A stretch of DNA of 6,176 nucleotides from Miltoncostaeaceae bacterium. GTDB lineage: Bacteria; Actinomycetota; Thermoleophilia; Miltoncostaeales; Miltoncostaeaceae. Position numbers and translations under genes: made by a program. This document shows, one piece after another, positions 1 to 6,176 of this stretch; position 1 is the stretch's first letter, and each line of letters starts with the position of its first letter. The notes under the pieces were generated by a model, which worked only from the letters and a program-made list of their open reading frames with translations, searched no databases and had not been told where the DNA came from. The stretch covers positions 1-6,176 of the forward strand of contig JAUVQP010000098.1 in the NCBI GenBank assembly GCA_030598075.1, read 5' to 3'.

Positions 1-337
1 GAAGCGCCGGGACCATCGAGATCGCGGCCAGGGGAATGGCAAGGGTCGCGGACACGACCAGGCGCCGGGCGAGCGCCCGCGGCGCCCCGTGGGCCTCCTC
101 CCTCGCGGCCCCGACCTCAGCGCGATACCCGACGGCGCCGACGGCGCCCAACAACTCGTCGATCCCCACCAAAGCGGGGTCGTACTCGACGGCCGCCCGC
201 TCGGTCGCGAAGTTGACCGAGGCCGTGACTCCCTGAACGGCGTTCAGCTTCCTATCGATGCGGGTCGCGCACGACGCGCACGTCATCCCCTCGAGCGCGA
301 GCTCGACGCGCTGGCGCTCCGCGCTCGCGGCGCCCAC
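1..337 (-). CDS. copA: Copper-translocating P-type ATPase, N-terminal part (cut by window edge)
   Basis: This is the N-terminus of a P1B-type ATPase that pumps Cu(I) out across the cytoplasmic membrane using ATP. Only the first 112 residues are in the window; the gene continues past position 1. Residues 11-75 form a heavy-metal-associated (HMA) domain with the metal-binding motif GMTCASCA (Cys20 and Cys23) and the usual YDP segment after the second strand. Residues 91-112 are hydrophobic and match the start of the first membrane helix. The actuator, phosphorylation (DKTGT) and CPC membrane motifs would lie outside and cannot be checked. I chose the GTG at 337-335 because it is the first start after the upstream chaperone's stop; a loose GAGG lies about 13 nt upstream. 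The frame is the same as that of the upstream gene, with only TAG and one codon between them. Family assignment is firm; copper rather than another soft metal is inferred from the motif and the neighbouring chaperone and operator. Confidence 0.9.
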   Translation of the reverse strand, partial: MGAASAERQRVELALEGMTCASCATRIDRKLNAVQGVTASVNFATERAAVEYDPALVGIDELLGAVGAVGYRAEVGAAREEAHGAPRALARRLVVSATLAIPLAAISMVPAL

Positions 338-340
338 GAG

Positions 341-544
341 CTACTCGACCTCGTACTCGGCGGCGGCGATCGCGGCGCGGAGGGCGACATCGGAGAGAGC
401 GTTGCCTTGGACGGTCACGACCTTCCGCTCGAGATCCACACTGACGTCCTCGACGCCGGCGACGGCCCCGAGCCCGTGCCTGATGACCGCCTCGCAGTGC
501 TCACACGAGATGCCGGGAACGCGGTAGACCACAGTTTCGCTCAC
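341..544 (-). CDS. copZ: Copper chaperone, HMA domain protein (CopZ-like)
   Basis: This 67-residue protein is a single HMA ferredoxin-like domain that binds Cu(I) in the cytoplasm and hands it to the P-type ATPase. The motif GISCEHC (residues 11-17) supplies the two thiolate ligands, Cys14 and Cys17; the His between them is common in chaperones. The fold is complete, ending in the typical final strand (EYEVE). Length fits the family, which is usually 65-70 residues. I start it at GTG 544-542, not at an ATG 75 nt further upstream, because the longer version would read through the operator and promoter and adds no conserved sequence. There is no Shine-Dalgarno sequence; a -10 box TATAGT lies six bases before GTG, suggesting a leaderless transcript. 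It is the first gene of a copZ-copA unit and is probably under CsoR-type copper control. Confidence 0.92.
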   Translation of the reverse strand: MSETVVYRVPGISCEHCEAVIRHGLGAVAGVEDVSVDLERKVVTVQGNALSDVALRAAIAAAEYEVE

Positions 545-550
545 GCGCCG

Positions 551-556
551 ACTATA
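551..556 (-). promoter_or_regulatory. Probable -10 box of leaderless copZ promoter
   Basis: On the minus strand the hexamer is TATAGT, followed by exactly six bases and then the GTG of copZ. A transcription start six to seven bases after a -10 box would fall at or next to the start codon, so the mRNA would have essentially no leader. No convincing TTGACA-like -35 element is visible 16-18 bases upstream; that stretch lies at or just beyond the far end of the operator. Confidence 0.6.
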
Positions 557-571
557 CCACAGGGGGGTATA
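553..571 (-). promoter_or_regulatory. CsoR-type copper operator (19-bp inverted repeat)
   Basis: On the minus strand this reads TATACCCCCCTGTGGTATA. The outer six bases, TATACC and GGTATA, are perfectly complementary, and one further pair matches inside. AT-rich ends enclosing C/G runs are typical of operators for CsoR/RcnR-family repressors, which leave DNA when they bind Cu(I). The site lies nine bases before the copZ start codon and shares four bases with the presumed -10 box, so a bound repressor would block RNA polymerase. No csoR gene lies in the window. The assignment rests on pattern and context, not on a search. Confidence 0.75.
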
Positions 572-621
572 GAGCGGAGGTCGCCCGGCCACGGTGCGGC
601 CTCGATGATCGTCTCGCACGC

Positions 622-633
622 CGGCACGTGCCG
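622..633. repeat. Perfect 12-bp palindrome CGGCACGTGCCG
   Basis: This twofold-symmetric site lies in the 121-bp gap between the stop of the 63-residue gene and the copZ start, about 50 bp upstream of the copper operator. It could be a second protein-binding site (a core of CACGTG) or a short RNA hairpin with a four-base loop after the upstream gene. There is no T-tract, so it is not a canonical terminator. Short perfect palindromes also arise by chance in GC-rich DNA. Confidence 0.35.
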
Positions 634-665
634 CCGACCGCGCTCCGCCCCGAACCGCCGGGCAG

Positions 666-857
666 CTACTCGTCGATCTCGATGAGCACGTCGATGGCGG
701 AGTGCTTGGCGTAGACCAGCTTCCGCGTGGCGTCCGGGTGGTGCGTGATCTTGACCTCGATCAGGTTTCCCGTGCTGAGGCTGGTCTCGACCTCCCAGCT
801 CTCGGCGTCGACGGTCACCGTGGCGCCGCTCTTGAAGGTCAGCTCGAGCTTTCTCAC
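666..857 (-). CDS. Uncharacterised small protein, 63 residues
   Basis: I do not recognise a named family. The sequence alternates hydrophobic and polar residues (KLELTF, ATVTVD, LIEVKIT, KLVYA, AIDVLIEI), as expected for a small all-beta protein, and ends in acidic residues. It has no cysteine, no signal peptide and no membrane segment, so it is probably cytoplasmic. Similar-looking short proteins, beginning with a lysine/leucine-rich strand and a 'FKSGA' turn, occur as hypothetical proteins in actinobacteria; this is from memory, not a search. The start is GTG 857-855: a -10-like TAGTCT lies six bases upstream and there is no ribosome binding site, the same geometry as copZ. It is on the same strand as copZ but separated by 121 bp that contain the copZ operator, so it is probably its own transcription unit. 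It is divergent from msrA. Coding status is likely because composition, length and start signal agree; function is unknown. Confidence 0.7.
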   Translation of the reverse strand: MRKLELTFKSGATVTVDAESWEVETSLSTGNLIEVKITHHPDATRKLVYAKHSAIDVLIEIDE

Positions 858-863
858 CCGGCA

Positions 864-869
864 AGACTA
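864..869 (-). promoter_or_regulatory. Probable -10 box of the 63-residue gene
   Basis: On the minus strand this is TAGTCT (TANNNT form), followed by six bases and the GTG start codon. The spacing is identical to that at copZ and predicts a leaderless mRNA. No clear -35 element is seen. Confidence 0.45.
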
Positions 870-973
870 TCGACTGCGGATGACCGCCGGGCGCCGCCCC
901 GACGAGCGGTCGGCACGGCCCGGCCATCGGGGCGATGTCGGCGAGAAGGACGTCGACCTGGAGAGTCCTCCGA

Positions 974-990
974 GAAGCCTCGACGGCTTC
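974..990. repeat. Short inverted repeat GAAGCC-5-GGCTTC
   Basis: A perfect 6-bp inverted repeat with a five-base spacer lies near the middle of the divergent intergenic region, about 95 bp before the msrA start. It may be a regulator site or a small hairpin. No T-tract follows in either direction, so a terminator is unlikely. Chance occurrence cannot be excluded. Confidence 0.3.
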
Positions 991-1084
991 GCAACCGGTC
1001 ATCGGCCAGCGGCCGGCGCCGGCAGCGCGCACTCCGCGGGTCGCCGGGGGCGCTACGGTTGAAGAGACAACGAGGGGGAGGACG

Positions 1085-1744
1085 ATGCGGCTCTTCGGAC
1101 GACGCACACCCGAGCTGCCCGCCGAGGGCGCGGCTCTTCCCGGACGAGAGGACGAGATTCCGCCGCCCGACCGCCACGAGGTTCTCGGGACTCCGATCGG
1201 GCCCCCGCTCCCGGCCGATCTTGAGACCCTCGATGTCGGAATGGGCTGTTTTTGGGGCGCGGAGCGTGTCTTCTGGGAGGCGGAGGGCGTCTACACGACT
1301 GCGGTTGGCTACGCGGGGGGGCACACGCCCAACCCGACGTACGAAGAGGTCTGCAGCGGTCGTACCGGCCACACGGAGGTCGTGCGCGTCGTCTTCGATC
1401 CCGAGCAAACCGATATCGCAACGATGCTGCGGCTCTTCTGGGAGAACCATGACCCCACCCAGGGCATGCGGCAGGGCAACGATGTCGGCACGCAGTACCG
1501 CTCGGCCATCTACTGGCACTCCCCCGACCAACGAGAGGCCGCGGAGCGCTCACGCCGTGACTATCGGGACGCCCTCCGGGCCGCGGGTCACGGCGACGTC
1601 ACGACGGAGATCGCCGAGGCGGGGCCGTTCTACTACGCCGAGCCGTATCACCAGCAGTATCTCGCCAAGGTGCCGAACGGCTACTGCGGTCTGGGCGGAA
1701 CGGGGGTGGTGTGCCCGGTGGGCACCCGGGCGACCGACGCCTGA
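1085..1744 (+). CDS. msrA: Peptide methionine-S-sulfoxide reductase MsrA
   Basis: This 219-residue enzyme reduces methionine-S-sulfoxide in oxidised proteins back to methionine in the cytoplasm, with electrons usually from thioredoxin. The catalytic motif GMGCFWGAE holds Cys55. The substrate-pocket and fold signatures are present: YAGG (76-79), SGRTGHTE (91-98), DPTQG, GNDVGTQYRS and YHQQYL. The C-terminal NGYCGLGGTGVVC places candidate resolving cysteines at Cys201 and Cys210, the layout of three-cysteine MsrA enzymes such as the E. coli one. A roughly 45-residue N-terminal extension (starting MRLFGRRT, with ALPGRE) precedes the core, as in actinobacterial homologues. The ATG at 1085 is chosen because a purine-rich ribosome binding site (GAGGGGGAGG, 1072-1081) stands just upstream and the residues before it look non-coding. 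It is a lone plus-strand gene converging on meaB; its stop is 15 bp from meaB's. No MsrB is visible in the window. Confidence 0.97.
   Translation: MRLFGRRTPELPAEGAALPGREDEIPPPDRHEVLGTPIGPPLPADLETLDVGMGCFWGAERVFWEAEGVYTTAVGYAGGHTPNPTYEEVCSGRTGHTEVVRVVFDPEQTDIATMLRLFWENHDPTQGMRQGNDVGTQYRSAIYWHSPDQREAAERSRRDYRDALRAAGHGDVTTEIAEAGPFYYAEPYHQQYLAKVPNGYCGLGGTGVVCPVGTRATDA
1711..1725 (+). repeat. GTGCCC-GGT-GGGCAC hairpin near the msrA 3' end
   Basis: A perfect 6-bp stem with a three-base loop lies inside the last codons of msrA, ending 19 bp before the gene ends and close to the convergent meaB stop. It could contribute to 3'-end formation where the two transcripts meet. No U-tract follows, so this is not a canonical intrinsic terminator; it also encodes part of the conserved C-terminal GVVCP segment. 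Confidence 0.3.
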
Positions 1745-1759
1745 GCGGCGGAGAGCGGG

Positions 1760-2754
1760 TCAGCCGGGCGGCGGAGCGCGCCGAAGGCTCGCTATCAGCT
1801 CGTCGGCAGCCGCCTCGGGAAGCAGGCGGCCCTCTCGCACCGCATCCTCCAGATCGCCGAGGTGCTGAACGGCTGGGCTCGCCGAGCGCGCGGCCTCGGC
1901 CAGTCCCTCGCGAACCTCGCGCCACATCCACTCCCGGGCCTGCTCCGCGCGGCGATCGGCGAGCGCGCTGCCCTGCCGCAGCGCCTCGTAGCGCCTCGTC
2001 ACCGCCGCCCACAGCTCGTCGATTCCGTGGGCGTCGAAGGCGGAGCACGTCACGACGGGAAGCGACTCCGACGCGCCGACGACGGCCGCCGCGGCCGAGT
2101 AGTCGTTCCGGGTGCGCTCGGCCTGAGCGCGCAGGTCGCCGTCCGCCTTCGTGACGGCGACGATGTCGGCCAACTCCATGACACCGCGCTTGATGCCCTG
2201 AAGATCGTCCCCTCCCCCCGGGCCGACCAGCAGCACGACAACGTCCGCGGCGAGGGCCACCGCCGTCTCGGACTGGCCCACGCCCACCGTCTCGATGAGA
2301 ACGACGTCGGCGCCCCAACCCTCGACGAGCAGCACAGCGCCCCGCGTGCGCCGCGCGATCCCGCCGAGCACGGATCCGGACGGGCTCGGCCTGATGAACG
2401 CCTCGGATCGGCGCGCCAGCTCGCCCATGCGCGTCTTGTCCCCGAGAACGGACCCGCCGCTGACCGCGCTCGTGGGATCGACCGCGAGGACCGCGACGCT
2501 CTGCCCCCGCTCCACGATCGACAGGCCGACCGCCTCGATGAGGGTCGACTTCCCCACGCCGGGGGCGCCGGTGATCCCGACGCGCAGCGATCCGCCGGTG
2601 TGCGGAAGGATGTCGACGAGCAGCCTGCGCGCCGCGAGGGCGTGGTCGGGATGGGACGACTCGACGAGGGTGATCGCCCGCGCGAGCGCGCGCCGATCGC
2701 CGGCTCGCACGCCCCGGGCCAGCCGAAGGGGGTCGCCCGCCCCGGCGGCCGCGC

Positions 2755-2758
<4 letters not shown>
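1760..2758 (-). CDS. meaB: Methylmalonyl-CoA mutase G-protein chaperone MeaB (ArgK/MMAA family)
   Basis: This 332-residue P-loop GTPase of the G3E family binds methylmalonyl-CoA mutase, protects it from inactivation and gates loading and release of the B12 cofactor. The Walker A loop is GAPGVGKST (64-72). The switch region DPTSAVSGGSVLGDKTRM (94-111) and the signature ETVGVGQSE (156-164), followed by GDDLQGIKRG, are diagnostic of MeaB. The base-recognition motif is TKADGD (203-208) instead of the textbook NKxD; as I recall, a Thr here also occurs in MMAA-type members, so I do not read it as a defect. The C-terminal 80 residues are a helical arm of the kind that mediates dimerisation. Start is GTG 2758-2756, which overlaps the mutase stop as GTGA; this overlap and the adjacent partner gene settle both start and function. 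Older databases call this family 'LAO/AO transport ATPase ArgK', a misleading name. Confidence 0.97.
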
Positions 2759-4902
<2,144 letters not shown>

Positions 4903-4909
4903 GCGGGAA

Positions 4910-4915
4910 AGTATC
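4910..4915 (-). promoter_or_regulatory. Possible -10 box of a leaderless mutB promoter
   Basis: On the minus strand this is GATACT, seven bases before the mutB ATG; an overlapping alternative, TACTTT (4908-4913), is five bases before it. The sequence just upstream of the ATG (TTTCCCGC) has no Shine-Dalgarno match, so a leaderless transcript starting at or near the ATG fits. No -35 element is evident. Read-through from the HIT gene is the alternative way of expressing mutB. Confidence 0.4.
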
Positions 4916-4924
4916 TCACGGCAC

Positions 4925-4939
4925 CCCCGCGCTCCGGGG
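4925..4939. repeat. Small GC hairpin between HIT gene and mutB
   Basis: CCCCG and CGGGG flank a five-base loop in the 41-bp gap after the HIT stop codon. It could weaken read-through into mutB, but there is no U-tract and the stem is only five pairs, so I do not call it a terminator. Confidence 0.25.
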
Positions 4940-4943
4940 CCGA

Positions 4944-5345
4944 CTAGGACGCCTCGAAGTGGGCTCGGATCGCGCCGGCCGCGATCTCGAGCTCGGCCAG
5001 CGGAACGTCCGGAGTGGCACCCGCGAACGAGAGGTCGCCCATCGAATTCGTGGGGATGACATGGATGTGCGTATGCGGCACCTCGTACCCCGCGACGATG
5101 ATCCCGATGCGCCGGGGCGCGAAGGCCCGTCGCTGTGCGACCCCCACGCGCCGCGCGACGGCCGTCAGGTGCGCGAGCAGGCCGTCGTCGAGGTCGATCC
5201 AGTGGTCGACCTCGTCCAGCGGCACAACCAGCGCGTGCCCCCGCGCAAGCGGATCCTTCGCCATGAAGACGGCGCAGCGGTCGTCGCGATGAACGAACGC
5301 CGCGGGAAACTCACCCTCGATGATCCGGCTGAAGACGGTCGGCAT
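4944..5345 (-). CDS. HIT-family nucleotide hydrolase/transferase
   Basis: This 133-residue cytoplasmic protein belongs to the histidine-triad superfamily, whose members hydrolyse or transfer nucleoside monophosphates (for example adenosine 5'-phosphoramidates in the HINT branch, dinucleoside polyphosphates in the Fhit branch). The catalytic triad is HTHIHV (residues 91-96, His91, His93, His95), preceded by GYEVP. The N-terminal VFSRIIEGEFPAAFVHRDD and the HALVVP strand (37-42) are typical of HINT-like proteins. Length is normal for the family. The ATG at 5345-5343 gives the conserved N-terminus; only a weak GGGGCG lies about eight bases upstream. It begins 20 bp after the apgM stop, which suggests co-transcription and re-initiation. 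mutB follows 41 bp later. The physiological substrate cannot be read from sequence, and a link with phosphoglycerate or methylmalonyl-CoA metabolism is not established. Confidence 0.93.
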   Translation of the reverse strand: MPTVFSRIIEGEFPAAFVHRDDRCAVFMAKDPLARGHALVVPLDEVDHWIDLDDGLLAHLTAVARRVGVAQRRAFAPRRIGIIVAGYEVPHTHIHVIPTNSMGDLSFAGATPDVPLAELEIAAGAIRAHFEAS

Positions 5346-5365
5346 TCAGCGCCCCGCGCCGCGCA

Positions 5366-6176
5366 TCAGGCGCCGAACTTCGCGAGTCGCCCCGCGGCCG
5401 CCAGCAGCAGCGGCATCATGTGGCTCATCGGACGCCGGCCGAGCATCCCCCGCGAACAGGCGCGCTCTCCGAAGCGGTCCACATCGTCCCGACCGACCCG
5501 CCGCCCCTGCATGACGACCGGGACGGGATGCCACGAGTGGGCCCTCATCTGGGGCGGCGTGGCGTGGTCTCCGGTCACCATGATGACGTCGGGGTCGAGC
5601 GCGCGAATCGCGGGGATGATCTCGTCGACCGCCTCGATCGCGGCGATCTTGGCGTCGCGGTCGCCGTCCTCGCCGGCGGCGTCGGGGGCCTTGTGGTGAA
5701 CGAAAAAGTAGTCGTGGCCGGCCCACGACTCGGTGAGCTGACGCATCTGGTCGTCGAGGTCGGCCGGTTGCTCTCCGACCGTCATGCCGAGTAGGCGCGC
5801 GATGCCGCGGTACATCGGATAGATGGCTATGGCATACGCGTCGAGGCCGTAGCGCTCGACCATCGTGGGAAGGGCGGTCTGCGTGTCGAAGCCGCGCATG
5901 AGCACGGCGTGGGCGGCCTCCCCGGCGAGGATCGCGCGAACCTGCGCGTCGAGCTCGACGAGGTGGTCGGCCGTGTGGGCCGCGCGCGGCGCGAGCGGCT
6001 CGGGCGCCCGGGCAGGCACGCCGGTGGCCTGCGGGTCCGTGTCGGCCAGACGCGCGTCAAGCCCCTTCCCTCGGAGCACGACGAGCAGGCGATGCTCGCG
6101 CTCGTGGCGGAAGATGACCTGTGCGCCGTCGAGCGAGACCTCCTCCTGGAGGCGCTCCACAAGGGGCGCGGCGAGC
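5366..6176 (-). CDS. apgM: 2,3-bisphosphoglycerate-independent phosphoglycerate mutase, archaeal type (5' end outside window)
   Basis: This is the C-terminal ~269 residues of an alkaline-phosphatase-superfamily phosphoglycerate mutase, which interconverts 3- and 2-phosphoglycerate in glycolysis and gluconeogenesis without a bisphosphoglycerate cofactor. The frame stays open to the right edge (LAAPLVERL at the edge), so the start and roughly the first third lie outside, including the N-terminal metal site and catalytic Ser. Visible signatures are RGKGLDARLADTDPQ, the LMRGF segment, YGLDAYAIAIYPMYRG, HHKAPDAAGEDGD (metal and substrate region), VTGDHATPPQMRAHSWHPVP (metal-binding Asp/His and His) and the family-typical end GRLAKFGA. 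The 'AGEDGD' form, where archaeal members often have AGHDG, is as I recall found in bacterial members. An internal GTG at 6160 is only a reading-frame artefact. Mutants of the family that act as phosphonopyruvate decarboxylase homologues were considered, but the match is to mutases. It is the upstream gene of a tight pair with the HIT protein. Confidence 0.92.
   Translation of the reverse strand, partial: LAAPLVERLQEEVSLDGAQVIFRHEREHRLLVVLRGKGLDARLADTDPQATGVPARAPEPLAPRAAHTADHLVELDAQVRAILAGEAAHAVLMRGFDTQTALPTMVERYGLDAYAIAIYPMYRGIARLLGMTVGEQPADLDDQMRQLTESWAGHDYFFVHHKAPDAAGEDGDRDAKIAAIEAVDEIIPAIRALDPDVIMVTGDHATPPQMRAHSWHPVPVVMQGRRVGRDDVDRFGERACSRGMLGRRPMSHMMPLLLAAAGRLAKFGA

Larger units (their letters stand above)
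858..1084. other. Divergent intergenic region between the small gene and msrA
   Basis: This 227-bp stretch has no convincing gene; open frames across it are in random-looking, arginine- and proline-rich translation. It should hold two outward promoters. For the small gene, a -10-like TAGTCT is at 864-869. For msrA, a weak TANNNT candidate (TACGGT, 1054-1059) lies about 13 bases before the purine-rich ribosome binding site at 1072-1081; no good -35 is seen. A perfect 6-bp inverted repeat with a five-base loop is at 974-990. I see no tRNA or other structured RNA. Confidence 0.6.

Noticed and set aside
203..208. MeaB base-recognition motif TKAD instead of NKxD as a sign of lost GTPase function (residue numbers in meaB)
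   Set aside because: Thr at this position is, as I recall, found in MMAA-type members, and every other GTPase motif is intact.
341..343. TAG between copZ and copA as a recoded amino acid such as pyrrolysine
   Set aside because: It lies exactly at the natural C-terminal end of the HMA fold, and nothing in the window suggests a recoding system; ordinary termination is simpler.
545..619. Longer form of copZ starting 75 nt upstream
   Set aside because: The extra 25 residues would be encoded by the operator and promoter, resemble no HMA protein N-terminus and have no ribosome binding site.
702..1868. Plus-strand open frame of 388 residues overlapping the small gene and msrA
   Set aside because: It is in a different frame from msrA, rich in Arg/Ser/Pro, with no recognisable domain; a GC artefact.
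5366..6160. Complete phosphoglycerate mutase starting at GTG 6160
   Set aside because: The frame continues upstream to the edge with family-like residues, and the family is about 400 residues long, so the gene is cut by the window.

Overview
This window is ordinary chromosomal DNA from a GC-rich bacterium. I see no phage, transposon, plasmid, CRISPR or RNA genes. An actinobacterial-type organism is the best inference. Several genes begin with GTG or ATG a few bases after a TANNNT/GANNNT-like -10 box and have no ribosome binding site (leaderless style). The MsrA carries the N-terminal extension I associate with actinobacterial homologues, and the copper chaperone has the V-P-G-I-S-C-E-H-C form common in that phylum. 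The genus cannot be fixed from the sequence.

Left part (1-857, all minus strand). The N-terminal 112 residues of a copper-exporting P-type ATPase (copA) run off the left edge. A 67-residue copper chaperone (copZ-like) lies directly upstream of it. The chaperone's TAG stop and the copA GTG start are in the same frame, one codon apart. A 19-bp inverted repeat of CsoR type (553-571) overlaps the presumed copZ -10 box, which argues for copper-inducible, derepression-type control. Further upstream is an uncharacterised 63-residue protein with its own leaderless-looking GTG start.

Middle (858-1759). A 227-bp divergent intergenic region precedes msrA (1085-1744, plus strand), the only complete gene here with a clear Shine-Dalgarno sequence. 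msrA converges on the meaB 3' end with only 15 bp between stop codons.

Right part (1760-6176, minus strand). A run of four genes is transcribed leftward: apgM-type phosphoglycerate mutase (5' end outside the window), a HIT-family protein, methylmalonyl-CoA mutase (single-chain, 715 residues, mutB/scpA type) and its G-protein chaperone meaB. mutB and meaB overlap by GTGA and are surely co-translated. They form a B12-dependent module for interconverting methylmalonyl-CoA and succinyl-CoA, with MeaB guarding and reloading the cofactor. The apgM-HIT pair is tightly linked. Whether it is co-transcribed with mutB is uncertain, because mutB has its own leaderless-looking start after a 41-bp gap.

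Nothing here amounts to a new system. The most informative signals are regulatory: the operator-on-promoter arrangement at copZ, the repeated leaderless geometry, and the in-frame stop between chaperone and pump.
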